NCBI GenBank assembly: GCA_965203195.1
Contig: OZ241860.1
Location: forward strand, 2,728,001-2,792,000
Origin: Bin87 sp965203195
GTDB taxonomy: Bacteria > Chloroflexota > Dehalococcoidia > Lucifugimonadales > UBA3495
Direction of reading: 5' to 3'
DNA: 64,000 bases
Part shown: positions 33,614-41,837 of the stretch, one piece after another
Numbering within the stretch: position 1 is the stretch's first letter
How the letters are laid out: each line of letters opens with the position of its first letter
Program-made: the position numbers and the translations under genes
The notes under the pieces: generated by a model
The model's input: the letters and a program-made list of their open reading frames with translations, nothing else
What the model was told of the DNA's origin: nothing
Database searches by the model: none

Positions 33614-34030
33614 CTAAATCGTGAGGGTAGCGGGAATCAGGCGACGGTGTACCGGGTCCACGGCGACGCCAAACCGTTCCAGCGTCATTGCCCCAATCAC
33701 GACGACATCATCATCCGCGGCATCATAGTCCGGGCCAAAAGCGATGTGAACGGTTCGGGCCCGTCCGTCCATTTCAAGCCGCGCCAGCCCGATAGACATT
33801 TCCCGGATTGAACCGTCGTCAAGCCGGAACTGCTCCGTCTCGTCCCGCGCGATGCCCAGCCCGTCCAGGACGGACGCCGGGATGATGGAGTACAGGGAGC
33901 CAGTGTCAATCATCCCCACCAGCGGCAGCGACCGGCTGCCATCCGCGCTGCCAATGGTGAATTCGACATTGAAAATGCCCATCGGCTGCGCTCCGATGAT
34001 TGAGCCGGGCAGTATGGTTGCTGACCGCAT
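33614..34030 (-). CDS. Retropepsin-like aspartic protease, paralogue 2
   Basis: 138 residues; ATG at 34030 with GAGGAGACG upstream. TILPGSIIGAQPMGIFNVEF, then LVGMIDTGSLYSIIPASVL with the catalytic DTGS, a six-residue acidic insertion (YDAADDDV), and VIGAMTLERFGVAVD, ending HRRLIPATLTI. The ATG at 34030 aligns the N-terminus with its paralogues. Ends 97 bases before the next paralogue's start. Confidence 0.75.
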   Translation of the reverse strand: MRSATILPGSIIGAQPMGIFNVEFTIGSADGSRSLPLVGMIDTGSLYSIIPASVLDGLGIARDETEQFRLDDGSIREMSIGLARLEMDGRARTVHIAFGPDYDAADDDVVVIGAMTLERFGVAVDPVHRRLIPATLTI

Positions 34031-34132
34031 TGCTGGCGTCTCCTCTGGCACGAAGGCCGGCTGCTCGCAGGCGCCGCCGGCCACCGGGTGGGCGGTCAGG
34101 CCCTGCCGACGCCCCCGCCGACAGCATCGACC

Positions 34133-34552
34133 CTACAGCATCAACTCGGCGGGGATAAGGCGGTGGTTTTTGGCGTCGGCGGCTAGGCCGAAGGCTTCCA
34201 GCGCCATCGCTCCCAGCAGTGTTTTGCGCGGGTCGGGGCCAAAGACTACCTGGACGGTTTTAGTTCTGCCCTGCAATCCCAGCAGGACTTCGCCAACGGA
34301 CATTTCACGGGTGGAGCCGTCGGCCAGGCCGAACAAGGCCGGCTCATCCCGCGCCACTCCCATTTCATCCAGGATACGCTCCGGGACGATAACGAATGAG
34401 GAGCCGGTGTCGACGACCCCGTTCAGGGCGCGAAGTTGCGTGCCGTCTTGGTGGCGGATGGTGAAATCGGCGCGGAAAATACCCACTTCGCCCCCAATAG
34501 TTGTTCCCGGCAATATAATCTGCTGCGGTGGCGGCGGTCGTGTCGGAATCAT
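34133..34552 (-). CDS. Retropepsin-like aspartic protease, paralogue 3
   Basis: 139 residues; ATG at 34552 preceded by GGGAGGT. Conserved blocks are IILPGTTIGGEVGIFRADFT, LNGVVDTGSSFVIVPERIL (catalytic DTGS), and LLGAMALEAFGLAAD with the ending NHRLIPAELML. Fourteen bases separate it from the stop of the DUF1501 gene upstream, so the DUF1501 gene and the three proteases may form one transcript on the reverse strand. Confidence 0.75.
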   Translation of the reverse strand: MIPTRPPPPQQIILPGTTIGGEVGIFRADFTIRHQDGTQLRALNGVVDTGSSFVIVPERILDEMGVARDEPALFGLADGSTREMSVGEVLLGLQGRTKTVQVVFGPDPRKTLLGAMALEAFGLAADAKNHRLIPAELML

Positions 34553-34566
34553 TGTGACCTCCCGCG

Positions 34567-35694
34567 CTACACCAGCGCCGGCTGTTCGAAATTGCCGCCC
34601 ACCACCGGGTTGGCGTCCAGACCCAGCCAGCGTTCCACCAGGGCGCCGTACACGCCGCGGAAGTCGGTGTTGAACGCCAGGTCGCCTTCCACCAGGTCGT
34701 TTTCCGCCAGGGAGGGGTATTCGCCGTACATACCGCCCCGCACCGGGTCGCCGATGGCGAAGGCTACGCCGCCGCTGCCGTGGTCGGTGCCGCTGCCGTT
34801 GTCCCGGACGCGGCGCCCGAACTCGGTGAAGGCGAACATCACCACATTGTCGGCCACATTATGCGCGCGCAAGTCGGCGTAGAAATCGCTGACGGCGCGG
34901 CTCAAATCGGACAGCAGCCTGGGATGAACATCGGCTTCGCTGGCGTGGGTGTCGTAGCCCCCCTGCTGGGTGTAGAAAACCCGCGTGCCCAGGTTGGCGG
35001 TCAGCACTTTGGCGATGCCCTGCAAGTTGCGGGCAATGCCCGTGTCGGCATATTCCACGCTGGAGGTATACTGCTCGGGGGCGGCCTTGAGGATGTCGGC
35101 GCCTTTGAGGGCGTCCAGGCCGGTCTGTCCCAAGTAGTCCATAGTGGGGCCCAGGCCCACGGTGGGGGAGTACATCCGGGCGAAAATGTCCAGCGCCTGG
35201 GCGCGTTCCGGTTCGCCGGTTATGCCCGTCAGCACGCCGTAGGTTTCCAGCACGGCCACGGAGGCCACAGGAACGCCCGGCAGGGCCATGGCCCGGGGCA
35301 GGCCGCGTCCGAAGTTGACGCCGGTGAGCACATTTTCGGCGCGGGGGTCCAAGTCGCGGATGACGCGGCCCAGCCAGCCCTCGGTGCCGACCTTTTCGGG
35401 TTCGCAGGTGTGCCAGATGTCCATGCTGCGGAAGTGGGAACGGTTGGGCGTGGGGTAGCCGATGCCGTTGATGACGGCCACCTTGCCGGCGTCGTACAGC
35501 GCCTTGATTTCGGGCAGGGCGGGGTTGAAGGCAAAATGGTCGTCGATGGGCAGGGCGGCGGCGGCGGGAATGCCCACGGTGGGGCGGCTGTCGTGATAGC
35601 GCCCGTCGGCATAGGGGATGACGGTATTGAGGCAGTCGTTGCCGCCGGTGAGCTGGATGACGACGAGGATGGGGTCTTTGCTGGTGGTGGTCAT
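34567..35694 (-). CDS. DUF1501-family protein
   Basis: A 375-residue protein of the DUF1501 family: LVVIQLTGGNDCLNTVIPYA (residues 9-28), the PNRSHFRSMDIWHTCEP segment, and TQQGGYDTHASEADVHPRLL and MFAFTEFGRRVRDNGSGTDHG toward the C-terminus, with conserved Asp and His residues. The family lies in the alkaline-phosphatase-like superfamily and usually sits beside a DUF1800 gene; none is present here, and upstream DNA is occupied by IS1-like elements. A twin-arginine signal, common in the family, is absent at this start. GGAGACTATCC precedes the ATG at 35694. Confidence 0.85.
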   Translation of the reverse strand: MTTTSKDPILVVIQLTGGNDCLNTVIPYADGRYHDSRPTVGIPAAAALPIDDHFAFNPALPEIKALYDAGKVAVINGIGYPTPNRSHFRSMDIWHTCEPEKVGTEGWLGRVIRDLDPRAENVLTGVNFGRGLPRAMALPGVPVASVAVLETYGVLTGITGEPERAQALDIFARMYSPTVGLGPTMDYLGQTGLDALKGADILKAAPEQYTSSVEYADTGIARNLQGIAKVLTANLGTRVFYTQQGGYDTHASEADVHPRLLSDLSRAVSDFYADLRAHNVADNVVMFAFTEFGRRVRDNGSGTDHGSGGVAFAIGDPVRGGMYGEYPSLAENDLVEGDLAFNTDFRGVYGALVERWLGLDANPVVGGNFEQPALV

Positions 35695-35829
35695 AGGATA
35701 GTCTCCAGTGTAGTCTCCGTGGTACGCTGCCGGAGGATGGCGCCGGATGGCGGGGTAGGACGATAGGCGTAGTTTAGCATAACGGGCGGCGGCCTGATTG
35801 AGGGCAGAGGCGGTCGCTACGGGGTGGTG

Positions 35830-36670
35830 GGTATTCTCAACATAAACTGGTATTGTGCTATAATCAGGCCATTCGGTTTTTAGGAGGTCGGAACCATGGC
35901 CCGTCCCCGCGTTTATCGCCACCAGGCGCGCTGCCCCGAATGCGGCTCCAACTGGATGCCCAAAGACGGGCACTCCAAAGGCCGCCAAGTCTATCACTGC
36001 GGCGATTGCGGTCGCCGCTACATTCCCGAAGCCGCTTATCATCGCCCCGGCGCCGCCGACAAGGAGCGCGCTATGGCGATGTACCGGGAAGGCAGCTCGT
36101 TGCGCGCCATAGGGTGGATTTTCGGGGTCAGCGCCCAGGCGGTGAGCGTATGGGTCAAAAAGGGGGGCGCGCCGCGTTGTCCCGGATGCGGCGGCGGAGC
36201 GAACAGCGCAGCCCCTGTGTTGCCGGCATTCAGCCGGCGGCGGTGATTGCCTGGGATGAGATGTGGACCTTATCAGAAGGCGCGGCGCCAGGGCCAGCGG
36301 CCGGAGTTGTGGGTGTGGACGGCGGTGGTAGAGGAAACTGATGGCCGGCGGTGGGCGGACTTTGAGGTGGGCAGTCGGGGGGCGGAAACCTTTCTGCGGC
36401 TGTACGCGCGCTTGCTGGAGGCGAAGTTGTACCGCAGCGATGGGCTGCGGGTGTATCGGGAGTGGCTGCCGGCGGGGCGTCATGTGGTGGGCAAGGGCGG
36501 GGCGGTGAACTGGAACGAGGGGTTGCATTCGGAGTGTCGGACGCGGCTGAACCGGCTGGGCCGTAGGATGAAGGGGTGCAGGGAGAGTCGGGATCTGCTG
36601 GGGCGCTCGCTGGCGCTGGCGCTGGAGGGCTGGACGGCAAAACCTAATGCCAGTTTATGTTGAAAATACC
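35830..36670. mobile_element. IS1-like element IS-C1
   Basis: 841 bp bounded by GGTATTCTCAACATAAACTGG and its inverted partner CCAGTTTATGTTGAAAATACC. It encodes an InsA-like zinc-ribbon frame and an InsB-like DDE frame on the forward strand. The 8 bases on either side do not match (GGGTGGTG versus GTCCTTTT), so no target duplication remains. IS-C2 starts 8 bases further on in the opposite orientation. Confidence 0.85.
35896..36663 (+). pseudogene. IS1-family transposase (IS-C1), frameshifted
   Basis: The first frame (ATG 35896, TAGGAGG upstream) has the InsA zinc-ribbon CPECGSNWMPKDGHSKGRQ...CGDCGRRY and a helix-turn-helix (LRAIGWIFGVSAQAVSVWVKK). At KKG an AAAAAG run allows the -1 shift known for IS1; in the shifted frame the DNA reads PAAVIAWDEMWT, the InsB start. 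One extra T right after WT returns the reading to the first frame, where YQKARRQGQRPELWVWTAVV, FLRLYARLLEAKLY and NWNEGLHSECRTRL (catalytic region) follow. The extra T breaks the fusion protein. Confidence 0.75.
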
Positions 36671-36685
36671 GTCCTTTTGGTATTT

Positions 36686-37147
36686 TCAACATAAACTGGC
36701 ATCGGATTTTTGGCCCCGCCGCGGACGCAAACACAGCAATGCCAGCGAGCCGCGCAATACCCATACCTGCTTCGTGTAGCCCGTCGTGGCCCGCGCCAAT
36801 CGCTTCAGCCGCCCCCGATACTCCGAGTGCAATCCCTCATTCCGGTTCGCCAGCTTGCCCTTGCCCACGATGTGCCGCTCCGCAGGCAGCCAACTCCCGT
36901 ACACACCGTAGTCATCGCTGTAATACCGCTCCGCCTCCGGCAACCTTTCGTACAACCGCAGAAAAGTCTCCCCACTGCGGTCGCCCACCTCAAAGTCCAC
37001 GCACCGCCTACCGTCAGGCAACTCAATTACCGCCGTCCAGATCCACACTTCCTGCCGCTTCTTGCCCCGCCGCGCCCGCTGGTAAGTCCACATCTCGTCA
37101 AAAGATATGGCTGGAACCATGCCCCACCGCTGGCGTTGCATCGTCAC
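36686..37147 (-). CDS. IS1-type InsB-like transposase (IS-C2)
   Basis: About 153 codons. MVPAISFDEMWTYQRARRG holds the first catalytic Asp, VWIWTAVIELPDGRRCVDFE the core strands, YYSDDYGVYGSWL the second Asp, and ANRNEGLHSEYRGRLKRLAR the Glu. It overlaps the zinc-ribbon frame by 50 bases and is offset by +1. In the family the two are fused by frameshifting; here the joining would need a change at an A7 run (near 37,177-37,183). Confidence 0.75.
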   Translation of the reverse strand: MTMQRQRWGMVPAISFDEMWTYQRARRGKKRQEVWIWTAVIELPDGRRCVDFEVGDRSGETFLRLYERLPEAERYYSDDYGVYGSWLPAERHIVGKGKLANRNEGLHSEYRGRLKRLARATTGYTKQVWVLRGSLALLCLRPRRGQKSDASLC

Positions 37148-37445
37148 CCAGGCCCAAATCCCCAGGGCCCACCGGACTTTTTTTGACCCATTCGTACACC
37201 GTCCCCAGCTTGACCTCCAAAACCCGGCTGATGGCGGCTATGGCCATGCCTTCGCCGTACATATCGATGGCCTGTTCTTTGACCTGTTCCGAGTAGTAAT
37301 GGCGGTTGCCATCGGGCGTGAAGCGGTAGTGGCACAGGCGGCAGCGGTAGGTTTGCTTGCCCCGGGAATGTCCGTCTTTGGGCAGCCAGTTGGAGCCGCA
37401 GTGGGGGCGCTGGAGATCGTCGCGGTAGGAGCGGGCGGCGGCCAT
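37098..37445 (-). CDS. IS1-type InsA-like protein (IS-C2)
   Basis: 115 codons from the ATG at 37445 (GGAGGTAATC upstream). Zinc-ribbon PHCGSNWLPKDGHSRGKQ...CRLCHYRF followed by a helix-turn-helix segment IAAISRVLEVKLGTVYEWVKK. After KK the frame reads unrelated residues to its stop. Skipping one A of the A7 run that follows would continue into VRWALGIWAWVTMQ and the InsB frame. Alone, InsA binds the ends and represses IS1. Confidence 0.7.
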   Translation of the reverse strand: MAAARSYRDDLQRPHCGSNWLPKDGHSRGKQTYRCRLCHYRFTPDGNRHYYSEQVKEQAIDMYGEGMAIAAISRVLEVKLGTVYEWVKKSPVGPGDLGLGDDATPAVGHGSSHIF

Positions 37446-37525
37446 GGGATTACCTCCGGCAGTGGCAAAATCCGGCCCCAATTATATCACCAGCACGTGC
37501 TGAAAATACCGTCCTTTTCGGCTCG

Positions 37526-37553
37526 TTGACAAGGTTAGGTTATAGTGTAAAAT
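37526..37553 (+). promoter_or_regulatory. Sigma-70-type promoter of the ATPase gene
   Basis: TTGACA (37,526-37,531) and TAAAAT (37,548-37,553) are separated by 16 bases, with the ATPase ATG 40 bases further on. It starts only 7 bases beyond the target duplication of IS-C2, so the insertion spared it. Confidence 0.55.
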
Positions 37554-37592
37554 TAGGTACCCAACTAAATCTGGAATCAGTGGTGAAAGAGC

Positions 37593-38789
37593 ATGGCCGC
37601 CTATAATTTTCGAAATCCGTTTCGTCCGGGTGCGGGGCATCCGCCGCCCTACCTCGCCGGCCGCAAGGCGGAGAGGCAAGTCTTTCTGGACCTGCTGCGG
37701 CAACCGCCCGTAGTGGACAACCTGATCTTGACCGGCTTGCGGGGCGTCGGCAAGACGGTGCTGCTGGACTCCTTCAAACCGGATGCTTTGGAATCCGGTT
37801 GGCTGTGGGTGGCTAATGACCTGTCCGAGGCGTCGTCTTTGACGGACTCGGCCGTGTGTACCCGGGTTATGGCCGATTTGGCCGTAGGGGTGTCCGGCGT
37901 GGCGGTTGTCGAGCGCGCGACGACGAGCGTCGGCTTTCTCGGCGCGCCCGCAGCGCGGCATGACGAGATCGGCTATGAGGCGCTGCAAGGGGTGTTCGCC
38001 AGGACGCCGGGGCTGGCGGTGGACAAGCTGAAGGCCGTGCTGGAATTCGTCTGGGACCGAGTTGGCGAGCGCGGTTTCAAGGGCGTTGTTTTCGCTTATG
38101 ATGAAGCTCATGCCCTCGGCATAGACGCCGTTGCCGGCGAGCATCCGGTAGAGCTGCTGCTGGACGCCTTTTATTCCTTGCAGCGCAAAGGCGTTCCCTT
38201 GCTGCTGGCTTTGGCCGGCTTGCCCACACTGTTTCCGCGGCTGGTCGAGAAGCGAACCTACGCCGAGCGTATGTTCAAGCCGGTTTCCCTGGAACGGCTG
38301 AGCCGGGATGACAGTGCCGCCGCCATGCGCGAGCCGGTGCGCGCTTCCTGCGTGCCGGTGCAATTTTCCGACGAGTCGGTTGATATCATCTATGAGGCGA
38401 GCCAGGGCTATCCCTACTTCATCCAGTACATCTGCCGCGAAGCTTTTGATGCCTGGGCAGTCAACCCGGAGGTGCCGGTGCCTTTGGATGATATTGTCCG
38501 CAAGCTGGACAGCGACTTCTTTGCCGGTCGGTGGGCCCGGACTACCGACCGGCAACGGGACTTGCTGCGGGTCATAGCCGGCCTGGAGCACGCCGCCGAC
38601 GAGTTCAGCGTTCAGGACATCGTGGCGGCTTCCCGCTCTACGGAACGGCCATTCAGTTCCAGTCACGTTGGGCAGATGCTGATGAAACTGTCGGAAGCGG
38701 ATTTGGTGTACCGCAATCGTTACAGCCGCTATTCGTTGGCAGTGCCTTTGCTGGAGGAATTCATCCGGCGTGAGGCTACGGAGCACTGA
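37593..38789 (+). CDS. AAA-type ATPase (AAA_16/ORC-like), unknown role
   Basis: A 398-residue P-loop protein. It opens with YNFRNPFRPGAGHPPPYLAG, then AGRKAERQVFLDLLRQ, Walker A LTGLRGVGKTVLL (about residues 47-59), Walker B VVFAYDEAHAL (about 165-175), and a sensor-like LLLALAGLPTLFPRL. The C-terminal third is helical with a winged-helix look (FSVQDIVAASRS...LSEADLVYRNRYSRYSLAVP). Such stand-alone ATPases resemble archaeal-type AAA_16/STAND proteins and are often found near mobile elements or defence genes. Function not assigned. Own promoter upstream. Confidence 0.75.
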   Translation: MAAYNFRNPFRPGAGHPPPYLAGRKAERQVFLDLLRQPPVVDNLILTGLRGVGKTVLLDSFKPDALESGWLWVANDLSEASSLTDSAVCTRVMADLAVGVSGVAVVERATTSVGFLGAPAARHDEIGYEALQGVFARTPGLAVDKLKAVLEFVWDRVGERGFKGVVFAYDEAHALGIDAVAGEHPVELLLDAFYSLQRKGVPLLLALAGLPTLFPRLVEKRTYAERMFKPVSLERLSRDDSAAAMREPVRASCVPVQFSDESVDIIYEASQGYPYFIQYICREAFDAWAVNPEVPVPLDDIVRKLDSDFFAGRWARTTDRQRDLLRVIAGLEHAADEFSVQDIVAASRSTERPFSSSHVGQMLMKLSEADLVYRNRYSRYSLAVPLLEEFIRREATEH

Positions 38790-39067
38790 CCGCGGCTCTT
38801 GCGGAGCGGGGAGGGCGATGTCTTGGCGTTGCGTTTCAGGCGGCCAGCGAGGCCAGCCGGCGCAATCTGGAACGGGCGATTGCGGAACGGGCAAAGGCCG
38901 GCGGCCGGCAAGGCATCGTACCGCCGGCGCCGGGTGTGGTAGATTAACTGCCCCATACCCGCAGGTTGACTACGCCCGCCCGCCCCACCAATCCGAAACG
39001 GCGGCCGGCGGCGTAAATCCGTCGCCATAAATCGGTGTCGCAAATCCGTTGCCGTAAGCCCGTAGCA
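38790..39067. other. Intergenic stretch with a coding-like fragment
   Basis: No complete gene. From 38,774 to the TAA at 38,945-38,947 a frame without start codon reads ALAERGGRCLGVAFQ, then SRRNLERAIAERAKAGG and ends PPAPGVVD. It looks like a protein C-terminus and may be the leftover of a deleted gene. Confidence 0.3.
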
Positions 39068-41713
39068 ATGAACGCTGTCGCTGAGCCAAACACCCCAAAC
39101 ACCGCCCGTCTCCGCGCGCTGGCCGCCCGGCTCCGCCCCGGCTGGAGCGGTTATCAGTGGCATCGTCCCCAGTGGGGCCGGCTGGAATGGGCGTTTCTGC
39201 TGGTGGCGCTGGCCGCCGCCGCAATGCGGCTGTGGGAGCTGGGCGGGCGGACGATGCACTACGATGAGGCCATCCACCTGCATTTCGCCTGGAAACTGGC
39301 GCAAGGCACGGAGTTCGTCCACTCGCCCTGGATGCACGGCCCGTTGCAGATCGAGCTGGTGGCCCTGCTCATCAGAACGCTGGGGGACACCGACTTCGTG
39401 GCGCGGCTGCCCTATGCCCTGTTCGGCGTGGCGCTGGTGATACTGCCCTACTTTCTGCGGCGTCAAATCGGCGCCCCGGCGGCAATCTGCGCCGCCGTCA
39501 TCCTCACGCTGTCGCCGGCGCTGCTCTACTTCAGCCGCTTCGGGCGCAACGACATTCTGATGGCGGTATGGGCGCTGCTGCTGCTGATTCTGCTCTGGCG
39601 GTACACCGAACACAGCCGGGCGCGCTACCTGTTCGGCGCCGCCATCGTGGTCGCCCTGATGCTGGCGACCAAAGAGACGGCCTATTTCGTCATCCTGTTT
39701 ATGGGCCTGGCGGCATTCGGACTGGCTTGGCGGCGGTGGCTGCCGCTGCTGCGCCGGCGGGAAAGCCTGGCGCAGCTGGACGGAGCGGCCGGCTTTTTCG
39801 TCCTGCTGGCCACGCTCACCCTGCCCCAGGCCATGGCGGCCATATCCGTAGCGCAAGGGCCGCTGGGCTTGACCCTGGCGGCGCACGACAGCGGGGCCAC
39901 CGGCGAAACGGGCGCCCCGGTGTGGGCAGAGCCCTTCGTTGCCCTGCCGTTGTGGACGGCCCCGGCGTGGTTCCACGCCGTGGGCGCGGGGCTGCTGGTG
40001 GGCGGCGGCCTGGCGCTGGCCTGGTGGCGCTGGCGGATGCGCGGCTCCGGGCTGCTGGCCATGGCCGTGGGCATAACGGCCTCGGCTACCGCCGCCGCGA
40101 TCATCATAATGCGCCCCTTTTCCGGTTCCGGGCTGCTGGGCGGACTGGCCGGCGCCGATCCGGAGGCGGGCGGCGGCGGTCTGGCCCTGTGGGGCAACCC
40201 GGTGGCGGCGGCGCTGCTGCTGGGCATTGCCCTGGCCGCGCTGCGGGTCGAGAAAGCGTCCTGGCGGCAAACGGCGCTGGTCGCCGGCGGTTCCGCGCTG
40301 CTAGCGGCGCTGTGGCTAACGGCCTTCTCGGCGGGCTTCGGGTTCGCCGGCGGCATTATTCCGGGCGCGGCGGCAGCCGATATTGAGGCCGGGCGCGTGG
40401 CCGTCAACTATCTGCTGCCGGCGCTGGCGCTGCTGGCGGCGCTGGCGGCCGGCGCCGCGGTAGGCGTACTCTGGGGCGGCGGCGTCTGGCTGGCGTGCGC
40501 CGCCGGCTTCTACGCCGTGTGGACTTTCCTGTACACCACTTTTTACACCAACGGGGCGGGCATATTCACCGGCGCCTGGCAAAGCCTGGGCTACTGGCTG
40601 GCGCAGCAGGATGTGGCCCGGGGCAACCAGCCCTGGTATTACTACGCCGTGGGCCTGACGGTGTACGAACTGCTGGCGCTGGCGTTTGGAATGGCGGCAG
40701 TGGTCTGGCTGCTGCGCCGGCGGGATCCCTTCGGCGTAGTGCTGGCCCTGTGGACGCTGGCCACCCTGGCGATTTACACCATCGCCGCCGAAAAGATGCC
40801 GTGGCTGCTGGTGAATATTACCCTGCCCCTGTCGCTGGCGGCGGCCACGCTGCTGGGGCATCTGCTGACGAGCATTGACCGGACGCGGCTGTCCAAACGG
40901 ACGCTGGCGCTGGCGGCGCTGGCGCCGGCGTGGCTGGCCATGGCGGTATGGGTCTGCTGGCTGGCGGCGCGGGGCGACGCCGGCGCCATACCCGCCGGGC
41001 TGGCGGCGCTGGCGCTGTTGCCGGCGGCAGTGGGCATCGCCTACCTGATGCGGGAGCAGACTTACGCCGGGCGGGCGGTGGCGCTGGGCCTGGCCGGACT
41101 GCTACTGGCCTTCGGGACCACGGCGGCGGTGCGGGCCGCTTACACTTACGACGATTCCAGCCTGGAGCTGCTGGCCTATGCCCAGGGTTCCGCCGACCTG
41201 GTGGATACCTACGCCGGGCTGCGGCAGGGGGCGCTGGCGGACGGGACGGCGACAGAGGAAGGCAGCGTCAAGGTGGATTACGATATGTGGTATCCGTTCC
41301 AGTGGTATGTGCGCGCCGAAACGGAAGGGGGCGCCTTGCAGTACGACCGCTTTTGCGCCGCCGGCAGCGATGATGACGACGGCGGCGCCTGTCGCCAGGT
41401 TGGCGCCGATGCTGCGCCGCAGGTGTATCTGGCGGAAGCGGCCCATGCGCCGGAGGAGGCGGATGCGCCGGCCTACCGCCGGGAGGGGCCGCTCCGCAAC
41501 CTGCTGTGGTATCCCGAAACCTACCGCCGGCCCGGCGAGGCGCGCACCGAAACGGGAATGTGGCAGCAGCTCACGGAGGATGTAAGCTTCTTCCGCGACG
41601 CCGCCGCCGACCCGGAAAAATGGCGCGAAGCCATTGAGTACATCGTAGCCCGCCGGCAGGACAGCGACTGGTTCAAAGCGGACTTTTACCAGTACACGCG
41701 GGAACCGGAATAG
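39068..41713 (+). CDS. TIGR03663-type multi-pass membrane protein (Agl23-like)
   Basis: An 881-residue protein of the TIGR03663 group (flippase-activity-associated protein Agl23, related to PMT/GT39 glycosyltransferases). After a cytoplasmic start comes the signature GGRTMHYDEAIHLHFAWKL (Asp-Glu pair about residue 64) and about 12-14 hydrophobic helices interrupted by Gly/Ala-rich stretches, then a soluble C-terminal domain with KVDYDMWYPFQWYVR and LRNLLWYPETYRRPGE. The family is known in archaea and some Chloroflexota and probably transfers sugars from a lipid carrier outside the membrane. ATG at 39068 chosen over a GTG at 39035. Confidence 0.8.
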   Translation: MNAVAEPNTPNTARLRALAARLRPGWSGYQWHRPQWGRLEWAFLLVALAAAAMRLWELGGRTMHYDEAIHLHFAWKLAQGTEFVHSPWMHGPLQIELVALLIRTLGDTDFVARLPYALFGVALVILPYFLRRQIGAPAAICAAVILTLSPALLYFSRFGRNDILMAVWALLLLILLWRYTEHSRARYLFGAAIVVALMLATKETAYFVILFMGLAAFGLAWRRWLPLLRRRESLAQLDGAAGFFVLLATLTLPQAMAAISVAQGPLGLTLAAHDSGATGETGAPVWAEPFVALPLWTAPAWFHAVGAGLLVGGGLALAWWRWRMRGSGLLAMAVGITASATAAAIIIMRPFSGSGLLGGLAGADPEAGGGGLALWGNPVAAALLLGIALAALRVEKASWRQTALVAGGSALLAALWLTAFSAGFGFAGGIIPGAAAADIEAGRVAVNYLLPALALLAALAAGAAVGVLWGGGVWLACAAGFYAVWTFLYTTFYTNGAGIFTGAWQSLGYWLAQQDVARGNQPWYYYAVGLTVYELLALAFGMAAVVWLLRRRDPFGVVLALWTLATLAIYTIAAEKMPWLLVNITLPLSLAAATLLGHLLTSIDRTRLSKRTLALAALAPAWLAMAVWVCWLAARGDAGAIPAGLAALALLPAAVGIAYLMREQTYAGRAVALGLAGLLLAFGTTAAVRAAYTYDDSSLELLAYAQGSADLVDTYAGLRQGALADGTATEEGSVKVDYDMWYPFQWYVRAETEGGALQYDRFCAAGSDDDDGGACRQVGADAAPQVYLAEAAHAPEEADAPAYRREGPLRNLLWYPETYRRPGEARTETGMWQQLTEDVSFFRDAAADPEKWREAIEYIVARRQDSDWFKADFYQYTREPE

Positions 41714-41837
41714 CCCCGCTGCCGCGCCGCCGTCCCGTTCCCGCCTATCTGAATCCCGTCGCTCCGAGATCCCCCCCGACCTGACTTCATTTCCCGGTTT
41801 CACTTCCCGATTCTATTACCACGGAGGCAATGTCGTT

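Larger units (their letters stand above)
36671..37518. mobile_element. IS1-like element IS-C2 with 8-bp target duplication
   Basis: The element is 36,679-37,510 (832 bp), in reverse orientation, ending GGTATTTTCAACATAAACTGG on its left and GTGCTGAAAATACC on its right. GTCCTTTT at 36,671-36,678 and 37,511-37,518 is the 8-bp target duplication. It thus inserted into a GTCCTTTT that lay directly beside the end of IS-C1. Its right-hand duplication is 7 bases from the promoter of the ATPase gene. Confidence 0.9.

Noticed and set aside
35830..37518. Composite transposon formed by IS-C1 and IS-C2
   Set aside because: They abut with no cargo, are clearly diverged from each other, and only IS-C2 has a target duplication.
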